Made by a program: the position numbers and the translations under genes. A stretch of DNA of 64,000 nt from Delftia tsuruhatensis NBRC 16741. GTDB lineage: Bacteria > Pseudomonadota > Gammaproteobacteria > Burkholderiales > Burkholderiaceae_C. The stretch covers positions 1 through 64,000 of the forward strand of contig NZ_BCTO01000004.1 of the NCBI RefSeq assembly GCF_001571325.1, in the 5' to 3' direction. Each line of letters opens with the position of its first letter. The first letter of the stretch is position 1. This document shows, one piece after another, positions 34,876 to 44,189 of the stretch. The notes below the pieces were generated by a model. The model did not search any database, was not told where the DNA came from, and saw only the letters and a program-made list of their open reading frames with translations.

Positions 34876-35672
34876 AGCCAGTCCACCAATTGATCACGGC
34901 TGCGTCGCACCAAGCCATTGAGCAGCACAGCCAAAACCAGAATCCAGAGGCCCAAAGCCGCCCAGACCGCCATTTGAGGCCACAGCCCCTGCAGCAGCAC
35001 ATTCTGGTAGCCAAGAACCAACGCCGTCATGGGATTGGCCCATAGCACCCAGCGCCAGCGCTCAGGGAACAAGGCCAGCGGAAAAAGAATGGGCGAGAGA
35101 TAGATACCGACGGACAGAAAGAAGGTCACAAGCTGCCCCACATCGCGCAGTGCCGCCGTCAGAATAGCCAGCGCATAAGCCAGCAGGGCGCACAGCAGCA
35201 GCTGGCCCAGCAACAGGGGGATGAGTGCCACGAGCGACCAGGTCAAGCCGTGCTGGGGCAGATAAGCCAAGGCCACCAGCAGCAACAAGGGTCCGAAGAT
35301 CACACTGCTGGCCAGTACCGCCCGCATGGGAAACAGCACTGGCGGCAAAGGGTTCTTTTGCAGAATGCCACCCGCCTCGACCAGACTGTTCATGCCACGT
35401 GCCGTAGCATCGCAAAACGCCATCCACGGCAAGGCGCCCACAACAAGAAACGCTCCCACGGCATGCGTGGGAGCGTTGTCGCCAAGGCGCATCGAAAACA
35501 CCACGTCGAACACGAGGTAGTAGGCCGCCACGGTGAGAAGGGGCTGCAGATAGGGCCAGAGCACGCCCGCGGCCGTGCCTGCGTGGCGGGCAGCCACTTC
35601 GCGCCGGGTCATCACCCACAGCAGGCTGCGGGCCTGCCACAGCGCGCGGCATTCGCCAAGTAAAGAGTACAT
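34872..35672 (-). CDS. wzm: O-antigen ABC transporter permease
   Basis: 266 residues with six predicted membrane segments and the ABC2-type permease pattern: a cytoplasmic N-terminus (LLWVMTRREVAARHAGTAAG), NPLPPVLFPMRAV coupling region, and FFLSVGIYLSPILFPLALFP near the C-terminal half. Forms the membrane channel for lipid-linked polysaccharide with Wzt. First gene of the leftward export/modification operon. Confidence 0.9.
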   Translation of the reverse strand: MYSLLGECRALWQARSLLWVMTRREVAARHAGTAAGVLWPYLQPLLTVAAYYLVFDVVFSMRLGDNAPTHAVGAFLVVGALPWMAFCDATARGMNSLVEAGGILQKNPLPPVLFPMRAVLASSVIFGPLLLLVALAYLPQHGLTWSLVALIPLLLGQLLLCALLAYALAILTAALRDVGQLVTFFLSVGIYLSPILFPLALFPERWRWVLWANPMTALVLGYQNVLLQGLWPQMAVWAALGLWILVLAVLLNGLVRRSRDQLVDWL

Positions 35673-35862
35673 GCGTTGTTATGCGACAAGTGCCGCGCGC
35701 CAGAGACGGCGGCGGCACTTCAATTCATGCCAAACCTCGCATTTTCGCGCATCAAGATCCAGCGCGCCAGCCAATCTTCTCAAAGCTTGCAAACGCTTGC
35801 ACAACCAGCGGACCGACCTTACGCGCAGGAAGAGTTGTCACCCCTTCCTCTTCAACGCAGAT

Positions 35863-36816
35863 TCAACGCTTGGAAGAATTCTCGGAAACGAAGGCGTCGA
35901 CCGCCGAATCGTTGAACTGAGCATCCTTGCGGATCTGTTCTGCCACCTGGGCACGCACATCCTGCGCAGCAGATGCACGGATGCCCTGAACAAGCTCATC
36001 ACGTGCCTCATCAAATGTCTTGGTTCTGGCGGGTTTGCGCTCTTCAAGACGGATGATGTGGTAGCCGAACTGGGTCTGCACGACGCCACTGAGCTCACCC
36101 GGTTTTTGCAGAGCGAATGCAGCAGCCTCAAACTCAGGTGCCATGCGATCCTTACCGAAAAAGCCCAGATCACCGCCACGCGCGCCACTGCCCTTGTCAG
36201 CAGAGCGTTCCTGGGCCAATGCTGCGAAATCCGCACCATTCTTCAAGTCAGCGAGCAGGCGCTCGGCCTGGGCCTTGGCGTCCGCATCCTTGCCAGCCAC
36301 CAGAATATGGCTGGCGCGCACTTCCTCGCCCACCTTGAAGCGCTCCGGATGCGCCAAATAGATGGTGCGAGCCTGCTTCTCGGCAGCTTCCACCGTGGGA
36401 GTGTTCTTCTCATCCAATGCTGCAAGCCATGCATCAGCCAGCGCCTTGTCGCGTGCTACCTGCACGATGGCAGCCACCTTGGGATCTCGATCCAGGCCTT
36501 GCTCCTGAGCCATCTTGGCCATGGTCCGTAACACATACAGGTTGGAGGCGATCTGCTTGACGTTCTGCTGGCGAGAAAGCACCAGCGGCCGCATTTCCGG
36601 CGGCATGCGCAGCGAATCAGCCAGCATGTCCTGGCGCGTTATGGAGATTCCCTTGCCCTCCACCATCACAGGCGATGGCGACGCGGCAGTTGCAGCCTGT
36701 GACGCAGCAGGCGACGCCAAGGCCTTGGCCTTTTCCTGGGCCTGCACGCCCTGGGTAGCCATGGCCGCAGCCAGCACAAGAGAGACAGCACTCAAACGTT
36801 GGATGGAAACAGTCAT
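35863..36816 (-). CDS. Periplasmic parvulin-type peptidyl-prolyl isomerase
   Basis: 317 residues with a signal peptide (about 1-26, ending VQAQE). A helical SurA/PpiD-type N-terminal part (about 50-160) is followed by a parvulin domain (about 165-270): VRASHILVAGKDADAKAQAE, ADKGSGARGGDLGFFGKDRM, FGYHIIRLEERKP. Likely folds exported proteins. It lies immediately downstream of the gap after the large surface-protein gene, in the same direction and separated by a terminator, so a link to surface protein folding is attractive but unproven. Confidence 0.88.
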   Translation of the reverse strand: MTVSIQRLSAVSLVLAAAMATQGVQAQEKAKALASPAASQAATAASPSPVMVEGKGISITRQDMLADSLRMPPEMRPLVLSRQQNVKQIASNLYVLRTMAKMAQEQGLDRDPKVAAIVQVARDKALADAWLAALDEKNTPTVEAAEKQARTIYLAHPERFKVGEEVRASHILVAGKDADAKAQAERLLADLKNGADFAALAQERSADKGSGARGGDLGFFGKDRMAPEFEAAAFALQKPGELSGVVQTQFGYHIIRLEERKPARTKTFDEARDELVQGIRASAAQDVRAQVAEQIRKDAQFNDSAVDAFVSENSSKR

Positions 36817-36840
36817 AAGTCCTTGGTATAGATAAACGCA

Positions 36841-36868
36841 AAAAAGGCGGGAGTTTCCTCCCGCCTTT
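36841..36868 (-). terminator. Terminator of the surface-protein gene
   Basis: Perfect 11-bp stem AAAGGCGGGAG/CTCCCGCCTTT (36843-36853 with 36858-36868), loop TTTC, with a six-T tract on the minus strand. It closes the transcript of the gene ending at 36901. Confidence 0.88.
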
Positions 36869-36900
36869 GCTAGATCACACTTGCGTGTGAAAGTGCCCTA

Positions 36901-38433
36901 TTACTGCGCGCTGGCGCGGTAAGCGTGGGGCCAAGTGATGCCGTACGTGCCAGAGGTGCCAGGAGCAGCTTCGGGGTTGGTCAGCTTCAGGAATGCAGCG
37001 CCCAGCAGAGGGGTAGGAGCATTGAAGTTCACGACGCCCCAACCGTTGGTGTACGGAGCAGCGACGTTCTGACGAGCAACCGATGCAGCCAGAGCCGAGT
37101 TGTCAGCCGAGAAAGCCAGGACGCTGACTTCACCGCACAGCTGGGTACGGCTGATCGTGCCAGGCGAGAAGATAGCGCCGTCTTCTTGGAAACGCTCTTC
37201 ACGATCGAAGAAGGTCTGGCTTTGTGCTTCCACGCAGATTTGACCTGCGCTGTTCACGGTGGTGTTGCCAGCCGTGCGGAAGATGTTGTTAGCAACAGCA
37301 ACGTTGTTGTTGATGAAACGGTAGGCAGGGGTAGAACCCGGCAGAGTAACCGTACCACCAGCCAGCGAAGTGCCAGTCACATTACCAACAACCTGATTCA
37401 CTGCACCGGCAGCGTAGTTAGCTGCGATGGTGTAGCGACGAGTAGGCATGGAGAACACCCAGTCGGTCTTGGCCGAGATGGAAGCGTCCGTAGCGTACTG
37501 GTTGATCACGCTGGTGCGTGCGATAGCCGAGGTCAGCTCTTCAGCTTGAGCAGCAGCGGTCGTTGCAGCAACTTCGTAAGGCGTCGACAGGTCAGGCACG
37601 TCATAGTGCTGAGCCGGGATAGCGCCGCCCACCATCAGCGGATCAGCGGTTTCCAGCAGAGCCGTACCAGTCTTCTGGTGCGAGAACACGTTGCGCGTAG
37701 CACCGGAGGCCACGATCGCAGGCGTAGCGCCCGAGAAGGTAGTGGTCTGTGCAACGTTCATCACGTACCAAGAACCGGTCAGGCCACCCGTGGGCACCGT
37801 CAGGTCAGCAGCAGTGTTGTTAGGCAGGTTCAGGTTCGTAGCGCCGGGACCAACACCAGTCAGCGACAGGGTCGCGTTCAGGATGCCGGAAGTGCAAGGA
37901 GCCACGCCGTTGACGTGCTTGATTGCCTTGAACAGGCCCTTGTCGCCGTTGTTGTCAGGGATGTCGGCCATGTTGAGGATTTCAACGTAGCCTTCACGGG
38001 TCTGAGCAGCCTTGTCGGAAGCAGTCCAGTCGGTCTTGGCCAGACGGTCCGTCACGAACTTGACAGGCGTGCCAGCGGAGATGCGGGGCAGCGTGCAAGT
38101 GTTGTCTGCAGTCACCAGCTGGGACAGGCCGTTGGCGTCAGCCGTCACGGCAGCAGTCCAGACGTCGCCGGGCGACATGAAGACTTGGAAGTCCAGCACG
38201 TCGTCGGAGTTGGAAGCGCCGCGGAAGCGCACCTTGACAGCCTTACCGTGCACGGTGTCGGTGTTGGTCAGGTGGAACACGGTCATGTTGCCATTCTGAG
38301 CGGTGTAGTAAGGCACCATCAGGATGTGGCCCGTGCCGCTTTCGTTCACCGACAGAGCTGCCGATGCAGCACCGGCGAAGCCCAGGCCACCAACCATGGC
38401 AGCAATGCTCAGGGCCAGAACATTTTTCTTCAT
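36901..38433 (-). CDS. Abundant secreted surface protein (S-layer-like candidate)
   Basis: 510 residues from the ATG at 38433 with GGAG 9 nt upstream; the longer open frame is non-coding leader. Signal peptide at 1-26 (KKNVLALSIAAMVGGLGFAG then ASAALS). The mature part is Thr/Ala/Asn-rich and beta-type with four cysteines or so, no enzyme motif. Codon use (many GCT, GTT, GGT) differs from neighbours and fits very high expression, as do the long leader and strong terminator. Lies beside the T2SS operon, so it may be a T2SS substrate. S-layer role is inference. Confidence 0.7.
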   Translation of the reverse strand: MKKNVLALSIAAMVGGLGFAGAASAALSVNESGTGHILMVPYYTAQNGNMTVFHLTNTDTVHGKAVKVRFRGASNSDDVLDFQVFMSPGDVWTAAVTADANGLSQLVTADNTCTLPRISAGTPVKFVTDRLAKTDWTASDKAAQTREGYVEILNMADIPDNNGDKGLFKAIKHVNGVAPCTSGILNATLSLTGVGPGATNLNLPNNTAADLTVPTGGLTGSWYVMNVAQTTTFSGATPAIVASGATRNVFSHQKTGTALLETADPLMVGGAIPAQHYDVPDLSTPYEVAATTAAAQAEELTSAIARTSVINQYATDASISAKTDWVFSMPTRRYTIAANYAAGAVNQVVGNVTGTSLAGGTVTLPGSTPAYRFINNNVAVANNIFRTAGNTTVNSAGQICVEAQSQTFFDREERFQEDGAIFSPGTISRTQLCGEVSVLAFSADNSALAASVARQNVAAPYTNGWGVVNFNAPTPLLGAAFLKLTNPEAAPGTSGTYGITWPHAYRASAQ

Positions 38434-38721
38434 AAGAACTATCTCCAGTAAAAAGATAAGGTAGTTGCAACCACCACGATTGATCGCCAGGGAATCGTAG
38501 CACAGCCGGTTAAGCTCCCATACCGCTTTTCGGAGGCGCTCAAGTCTTGTTTTGAAAAAAAACAACACTTCCCTAGCGAGCACCGGGATCAGGGACGCCG
38601 CATTATCACAAACATTGGGCCATCCGCCTATCCCGCTCGGCCTGTTCCGCACATGTATCGTGCGCTGGACCAGACCACTGGCCGGCTGCCACAAGGCAAC
38701 CGACCCGTGCCTGACTTCACA
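38434..38721. other. Long leader and promoter region of the surface-protein gene
   Basis: About 290 bases without a gene. Contains an extended -10 promoter (38602-38610) giving a leader of about 160 nt, with an eight-T run near 38560 on the minus strand followed by CAAAACAAG, which can pair loosely with GTTGTTTT. No coding frame is supported. Confidence 0.5.
38602..38610 (-). promoter_or_regulatory. Extended -10 promoter, surface-protein gene
   Basis: Minus-strand TGTGATAAT, i.e. TG-N-GATAAT, an extended -10 box without a clear -35. It lies about 165 nt upstream of the start codon. Confidence 0.4.
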
Positions 38722-39150
38722 TCACTCCACAAACAGCCACCACTGGCCCTCTTCCTTGATCCAGATTTCGCTGATGGAGATGGGGACAGTAGTACGTGGC
38801 ATCACGGGACTCGACGTGGTGAAGTTCTTGCGCACTTCGCAGCGTGCCTCATCGCACTTGACCCATGCAATGTCCCCGCCTTTCAGCACCGGGATGACGC
38901 CATGGGCCAGCCGGTACTTTTCCTGATCATTGACAGCCCGGTAGCCAGGCGAGGTAAGCGCGTAGGTCTTGGCGACCTCCCCTGCCATACGCGCCTTCCA
39001 GAAGGCGTTGGACCGCTGGGTCACTGCTTCTTCAGGCGTCGTGCTGCCCATGGAGGCGCAGCCTGCCAAGACGGCAGCACAGGCCAGGCCGAGGCCCCAC
39101 TTCAGCCAGTGCAGGCGCGAGGGCACAGCATGCTTTGTCGACTTGCTCAT
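38722..39150 (-). CDS. Outer-membrane-type lipoprotein, unknown function
   Basis: 142 residues with a positively charged N-terminus, hydrophobic stretch and lipobox LAGC near residue 31. The mature part (EEAVTQRSNAFWKARMAGEV, YALTSPGYRAVN) resembles small NTF2-like lipoproteins. It follows gspD by 68 nt in the same direction and could be a late member of the secretion operon, perhaps a pilotin-like accessory, but nothing diagnostic supports that. Confidence 0.7.
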   Translation of the reverse strand: MSKSTKHAVPSRLHWLKWGLGLACAAVLAGCASMGSTTPEEAVTQRSNAFWKARMAGEVAKTYALTSPGYRAVNDQEKYRLAHGVIPVLKGGDIAWVKCDEARCEVRKNFTTSSPVMPRTTVPISISEIWIKEEGQWWLFVE

Positions 39151-39218
39151 ATGTGTTTGAACTCCAAAAAAAACGTTGGAACAACTTGAAGGCCGAATGT
39201 TCCGGCCTATGCGCGCCT

Positions 39219-41708
39219 CTAACGACGCTCGGGCGTGAGAGGACCGATTTCCACGGAGGCCTTGCCGCCGCTTTGTTCATCAAAAGGAGCCGGTGCCGAG
39301 GCCGGCGTCTTGAGCAGGGGCGTCAAGGCTCGCATTTTCTCCCTCAGGTCATCGCTGACTTCACGCACATCAATGTCGGTACGCACCACGCGAGGCGTAA
39401 TGATTACTATCAACTCGGTGCGAGCACCCGAGTTGTCGGTGGAGCCGAACAGGTTGCCGACGACAGGCAGGTCATACAAATAAGGAATCCCTGAGCGTCC
39501 AGAGCTTGAGTTTTCCTGGATCAGACCACCCATGACGATGGACTCGCCAGAACGCACAGCCACTCGGCTTGATATCTGCCGCTGCAGGAACGCACGCTGC
39601 TTGGTGACTTGGTCCTGGGCCCCGACATCGGTTACTGACTGATTGACAGTCATGGTGACGATGTTACCGGCGTTTACCGAGGGCACGACCTGCAGGTTCA
39701 CACCTGTATCCTTGTACGCGAAGTTATCTACAGCGGTTCCTGAGGTACCTGTGATTGTCGTTCCCGACTTGTAGGGCTGTTGCGTGCCCACGGCGATTGC
39801 AGCGGGGTGATTGTCGAGCACCATCAGCGTAGGGCTGGCGACGACCTTGACCTGGGTTTTACCGGCTAGAGCCGTAAGTACCGCCTTGATATTGCCCAGA
39901 GAGTTCTTGAGCGTGTAGTTGAAGCCTGCTCCGAGCGCAACACTCCCCAATCCTCCACTGTCAGCTAGTCCAGAGGCTCCGGGCGGAGCGCTGTCACCCC
40001 CGGCCCCTAGCAGCCCGCCATTGCCGCTGTAGCCCTTGTTGCCTACATCGCCGCTAAAGGCCCATTGCAAGCCATATCGCAGCGTGTCATTGAGCGTGAC
40101 CTCCACGATGCTGGCCTCGATCAGCACCTGGGTCGGTGGCAGATCAAGCTTCTTCAACGCAGCCTCGATACGCTCGAACTCCGCAGACGTCCCCCAGACC
40201 AGCACGGAGTTGTTGAGCTCATCGGCCATCACACGGATGCTGCCGATGCTGGCGGCTGTAGGCGCGGCACCAGCCTGGCCCATCGTCCCTGACTGCCCGA
40301 AGGAAGTGCTGCCAAAGCGCGTTCCGGAAGCGCTGTTACCGAAGCCGCTGTTACCGAAGCCGCTGTTACCGAAGCCGCTGTTGCCAAAACTACCGCTATT
40401 GCCAAAGCCGCTGGTATTGCCAAAGCCACTGGTACTGCCGAAACCGTTGCTGCTCCCGAACCCGCTGGTTCCCGTGGTGGAGGTGCCCAATCCCGGAGCT
40501 ACACCACTATTGGCCGTGGACCCACCACCTGTTCCACCAAAGATTCCGGACAGTACGCTTGCCAAATGCCTGGCGTTACCGTTTTGCACGCGATAGATGT
40601 TCAGTTGCGGTAGCGCACCGCCCGAACCAGGCTGATCAAGCTTGGCAATCCAGCGGCGCGCCTCGTCCAGATACGCGGCGCGCGGCGTGATTACCAGGAT
40701 GCTGTTGAGCCGTTCGATCGGCATGATGCGCAATGCTCCGAACAAGGGGTTCCCCTCCCCCAGAGCCGCTGCCGCAGGCGCAGCGCCCGCGGCAGCAGGC
40801 CTGCCCGCGGATGCGCCCCCTGGCACGGAAGCTCCCGGCTGAGCTGCCGCCCCACCGCCGCCACTCATCAACTGCAGCGCTGTGCTGACCTCCTGAATGG
40901 ATACATACTTGAGCGGGAATACCCCGACCGACATGCCTTCCAGCAAGTTCACGTCAAAGGTACGCACCATTTCCAGCCAGCCTTCGGCCTGTGCTCGCGA
41001 ACCGGACATCACCAGAACGTTGCGCACCGCATCCACGCGCAATATGGCATCGGCCGGCACCATGGGCCGCAGGATGGCGGCCATTTCGTTGGCACCGATA
41101 TAGTTCAAGGAAATGACGATGGCTCCAAAGCCAGGAGCCAGCGCAGTGGTCTGGGAAGCCTGCCGCACCGATGCTCCCAAGCTCTTGAGTACGTCGGCCC
41201 GTCCCACGTGATAGGTACCCCTGGCATCACGAACCATGGCCAGGCCATTGGCCTGCAGTGCCGTCTCCAGGAGATAGAGGGCCTGATCGCCCGGAATGTT
41301 CTTCTGCGTGCTTAGAGTCACTGTGCCATTGATGGGCGGATGCAGTACGTAGTCCAACCCAAGGATGTCGCCCAGCACCGTGCGCACGACCTGCGAAAGG
41401 GGAGCATCCTCGAAGCTCAGCTTGACAGAGGCCTCTTTCACTGCTGGCACCGGCTTGGCCTCTCCCAGCAGCTTTCCAGTGCCTGTCAGGATACGTGGCT
41501 CCGCCTTGTCCTCTTTGACAGAGCTGTCCTTGGGAGGAGCTTCCTCGTTGAAAACATAGCTCTGCGAGGCGTCCGCTCCGAAGTGGCTGACGAAATTATT
41601 CTTGGCGGGCTGGGCGCATGCCAGCAGCATTTGACAGACTGCCAACGCCATTGCGGTACGGATGGGACGGTTATGCAATTTCATGGTTTCTTGACCAGTC
41701 TTTCTCAT
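39219..41708 (-). CDS. gspD: Type II secretion system secretin GspD
   Basis: Outer-membrane channel of the T2SS. 829 residues from the ATG at 41708 (overlaps the previous stop as ATGA); the ATG at 41684 gives a more usual signal peptide with lipobox LLAC and cannot be excluded. N0-N3 domains at about 80-560 (LSFEDAPLSQVVRTVLGDIL, VGVFPLKYVSIQEVSTALQL), secretin domain at about 560-790 (VGTQQPYKSGT, QRQISSRVAVRSGESIVMGG, LPVVGNLFGS). A glycine/serine/phenylalanine repeat (FGNSG units) interrupts the N3 region around residues 400-470. Confidence 0.93.
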   Translation of the reverse strand: MRKTGQETMKLHNRPIRTAMALAVCQMLLACAQPAKNNFVSHFGADASQSYVFNEEAPPKDSSVKEDKAEPRILTGTGKLLGEAKPVPAVKEASVKLSFEDAPLSQVVRTVLGDILGLDYVLHPPINGTVTLSTQKNIPGDQALYLLETALQANGLAMVRDARGTYHVGRADVLKSLGASVRQASQTTALAPGFGAIVISLNYIGANEMAAILRPMVPADAILRVDAVRNVLVMSGSRAQAEGWLEMVRTFDVNLLEGMSVGVFPLKYVSIQEVSTALQLMSGGGGAAAQPGASVPGGASAGRPAAAGAAPAAAALGEGNPLFGALRIMPIERLNSILVITPRAAYLDEARRWIAKLDQPGSGGALPQLNIYRVQNGNARHLASVLSGIFGGTGGGSTANSGVAPGLGTSTTGTSGFGSSNGFGSTSGFGNTSGFGNSGSFGNSGFGNSGFGNSGFGNSASGTRFGSTSFGQSGTMGQAGAAPTAASIGSIRVMADELNNSVLVWGTSAEFERIEAALKKLDLPPTQVLIEASIVEVTLNDTLRYGLQWAFSGDVGNKGYSGNGGLLGAGGDSAPPGASGLADSGGLGSVALGAGFNYTLKNSLGNIKAVLTALAGKTQVKVVASPTLMVLDNHPAAIAVGTQQPYKSGTTITGTSGTAVDNFAYKDTGVNLQVVPSVNAGNIVTMTVNQSVTDVGAQDQVTKQRAFLQRQISSRVAVRSGESIVMGGLIQENSSSGRSGIPYLYDLPVVGNLFGSTDNSGARTELIVIITPRVVRTDIDVREVSDDLREKMRALTPLLKTPASAPAPFDEQSGGKASVEIGPLTPERR
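40336..40380 (-). repeat. 15-bp tandem repeat inside gspD
   Basis: Three perfect head-to-tail copies of TTACCGAAGCCGCTG (plus strand), keeping frame and coding FGNSG on the minus strand; degenerate FGNSG/FGSTSG units extend the zone to about 40300-40470. Confidence 0.9.
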
Positions 41709-42367
41709 TTCTTGGCGGGCACACTGGTTCCACCAAAGACGGCTTGCGGCTCCTCGGGCTTGGCTGAGGTATCGGAGGCGCCCTCAGGCTCCTGCGCCTG
41801 AACGGGGACCCGCAGCACGGGTGGCATCCTCATGCCGGCAGGGATGTTAGGTCCTTTGTCCACAGCAGCCTTCACCAGTTGCAACGTGCGCGTCTGTCCG
41901 TTGCTTTCCAGAACGACATTGCGGCCCTGCAGGCTTTGCAACTTCCAGCCAGCAAAATTCTGGTTGAGCAGCAAACGCCGTTCCTTGCCGTCCAGCGAGA
42001 AAATGATTCCGCTGACCTGCCCTTCAAAAATTCCAGTGACGCGGGCCTGTTGCCAGATATCAGGCGCTTCTTGTTGCGCTTTTTTCTCTGGAGCTGGCGG
42101 TGGCGGAGGTGGTGGTGGTTTGCGGCTGATGGCGAAGAGCGGCCGCTCCTGCATTTCCAGCAATTGCTGCTCGTCGCGCTTGCTCTGGTCTTCAGGTACG
42201 TTTGCAGGAGGAACGAGCGCCTTGATGTCCGCCTTAAGGGGCTGCGGCGGTATCCACGCAATGTTTTTCAGTTGCAACTCAGGCGTCAGCCATGCCCAGG
42301 CCAGCGCTCCCCCCAGCAACGCCGCAGGCAGAGCCAGTCCCGTGGTCCAAAGAATGCGCTGGTTCAC
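41705..42367 (-). CDS. gspN: T2SS inner-membrane coupling protein (XpsN/GspC-like)
   Basis: 220 residues: a membrane segment at about 7-28, a linker with eight prolines in a row (about 84-91), and a periplasmic HR-like domain (VTGIFEGQVSGIIFSLDGKE, NFAGWKLQSLQGRNVVLE). The position between gspM and gspD and the gene order match the xps cluster of Xanthomonas, where XpsN takes the role of GspC in linking the inner platform to the secretin. Overlaps both neighbours by ATGA. Naming it gspC would also be defensible. Confidence 0.75.
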   Translation of the reverse strand: MNQRILWTTGLALPAALLGGALAWAWLTPELQLKNIAWIPPQPLKADIKALVPPANVPEDQSKRDEQQLLEMQERPLFAISRKPPPPPPPPAPEKKAQQEAPDIWQQARVTGIFEGQVSGIIFSLDGKERRLLLNQNFAGWKLQSLQGRNVVLESNGQTRTLQLVKAAVDKGPNIPAGMRMPPVLRVPVQAQEPEGASDTSAKPEEPQAVFGGTSVPAKK

Positions 42368-42957
42368 GGCTTGCTCCGCAGAATGCTGAAAGTGAATTGC
42401 GCGCTGAGCTTTGGCGCCACCTTGGGATTGTTGCTTTCAAGATTGCCCAGCAGATTGAGCTGCAAGTCATCCAGCCACACGGTGGGGGAGACGTCCCGCA
42501 GGGACAGCAAGGCCAGCTGGATTGCAGGCCATCCACCTTCCGCCGTCATGGAAACTGCTATGCGCTCATACGGACCCAGACTCTGGCCCTGGTCTTCCGA
42601 CTCCGAGGAGGGCCGTACCTGGCTGCTCACCACAGAAAGGCCCGCCTTGTCGAGAAGCGCCCGCAGTCGCTGCTGCACCGCATTGCCCGTTTGCGTGCTG
42701 TCTTGCTCAGCTGGATAGATGTGCAGCGCCTTCACGGTCTCTATCTGCTCCAGCGCCTCCTGGATTTCCTGCGCCTGCTCCTGAATACCGGCAAGTCTTG
42801 CGTAGCGGGGCTCCAGGGTCTCCACTTGCTCCTGGGCCCATACATGCTTGGAGTAAACCCAGGAGCCCAAGGCGGCAAGCGGCAAAATCAGAATCAAGCC
42901 GATTCCTCCCAGCAGCAACCACTGGCGAGGCGTGAGTTTCTGCGAACCGGCGGTCAT
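42364..42957 (-). CDS. gspM: T2SS protein GspM
   Basis: 197 residues with one N-terminal membrane segment (about 13-33, LLLGGIGLILILPLAALGSW), a coiled-coil (about 40-70) and a PilO-like periplasmic fold. Part of the inner-membrane platform with GspL. ATGA overlaps with gspL and the XpsN-like gene show tight coupling. Confidence 0.85.
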   Translation of the reverse strand: MTAGSQKLTPRQWLLLGGIGLILILPLAALGSWVYSKHVWAQEQVETLEPRYARLAGIQEQAQEIQEALEQIETVKALHIYPAEQDSTQTGNAVQQRLRALLDKAGLSVVSSQVRPSSESEDQGQSLGPYERIAVSMTAEGGWPAIQLALLSLRDVSPTVWLDDLQLNLLGNLESNNPKVAPKLSAQFTFSILRSKP

Positions 42958-44084
42958 TGCGCCTCCTTGGGATCCGCATCGCCCTCAACAGACGGTTTTT
43001 CCTCTGCAGCCTTGGCCAGCAGGCCCAGCACATTGGGATCAATATTGGCTTCAAGCACAAAATTCTCCTTGCCCGATCCTGGTGCACGCGTCACCGCCGT
43101 GGGCAGACGCACATCCAGGAACCCGGGAGTCTTGGCCAGCAAGGCCACGACATTGGATGCGTTGCTGGTCAGGCCTTGGACCGTCAACTTGGTTCCTCGG
43201 AGCACTACGCGCTGGGCCGCTGAATCATCGGGCAGCACCTTGGTCAACACGGCCAGCACCTGCAGATGGTTCAGTTGCTGCTGCAGTCGCTCCTGCAGCT
43301 TGCCAAGATTCTCCCCACCTTCGACCAACGCCTGGCGCTGGGCCATGACCTCGGCCGATGTCTTCGTCAATGCGGCCAACTGCTGACTGGCATCGATGGC
43401 CCTCATCCTCAGTTGCAGTGATGGAGTAACAGCCAATGCCCCGCCCAATGCCAGCACGATGCCCAGGCCCATCAAGATCCAGTTGCGTCGCTTGGCTTCG
43501 TTGCGCAGGCGCGCAGGCTCGCCAAAGCCCGGCAAGACAACCAGCTCCGCGCCGGCAGGAGCCCAGACTTCGGGATGGCCATCTCCAGGCAACCTTGCCG
43601 ACTGAAGGCGCAGCACCTGCTCCACCTGGTTTCGCGATGCGATCACCACCTCGACCCGCTGCCGACCCTGTGCTTTCGCCAGAGGACGCTGGACATACGA
43701 CCAAAGCGTGTCCTGGGGCGCAAATGGCGTCATGGTCTGCACGTCGAGTTCAATGGCACTGCGCAGGGCTGCAGGTGCCATCGGAGGCAGCGTCAGGGAA
43801 CGCTGCAACACCTGCTCGGAATCCAGCAGCACTGCGGTATGAGTGACGCGTTCGAGCATATCGCTGGACAAATCGGTCCATTCGATGTGCATACCCTGGG
43901 CTCTGGCGCCAGCGATGGTTGTTGCATCGCCAGCCACCTTCACAAGGGTAACGGGCATGGCTCTGCGCAGCCAGGGTAGGCGCACCAGCTTGTGGAACGC
44001 ATCGTGCAGCTCCGCAGTCAGTTCGCGCAGATCCAGCCCAAACAGCTTGGCATCGGATGTCATCAGTCCCATAAAACGCCGCAT
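42954..44084 (-). CDS. gspL: T2SS protein GspL
   Basis: 376 residues: cytoplasmic actin-like N-terminal domain (about 1-205), membrane segment at about 210-232 (WILMGLGIVLALGGALAV), coiled coil and periplasmic ferredoxin-like domain. Recruits the GspE ATPase. Start uncertain: ATGs at 44084 and 44072 lack a ribosome site, while AAGGAAG lies about 40 nt upstream ahead of an in-frame ATT codon. The 105-nt gap to gspK, unusual in this operon, contains that site. Confidence 0.85.
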   Translation of the reverse strand: MRRFMGLMTSDAKLFGLDLRELTAELHDAFHKLVRLPWLRRAMPVTLVKVAGDATTIAGARAQGMHIEWTDLSSDMLERVTHTAVLLDSEQVLQRSLTLPPMAPAALRSAIELDVQTMTPFAPQDTLWSYVQRPLAKAQGRQRVEVVIASRNQVEQVLRLQSARLPGDGHPEVWAPAGAELVVLPGFGEPARLRNEAKRRNWILMGLGIVLALGGALAVTPSLQLRMRAIDASQQLAALTKTSAEVMAQRQALVEGGENLGKLQERLQQQLNHLQVLAVLTKVLPDDSAAQRVVLRGTKLTVQGLTSNASNVVALLAKTPGFLDVRLPTAVTRAPGSGKENFVLEANIDPNVLGLLAKAAEEKPSVEGDADPKEAQ

Positions 44085-44189
44085 CCGTTGAACAAAATTG
44101 CTTTCAATTCTTTCTTCCTTCTTGCTCCTGCAGCACCATTGAAACAGGCACCTGGCAGCGCCTACCCCAAGGAAATGCCCAAAGCCTCG

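Noticed and set aside
40336-40380. CRISPR-like array
   Set aside because: Units of 15 bp without spacers and in frame inside gspD; a simple coding tandem repeat.
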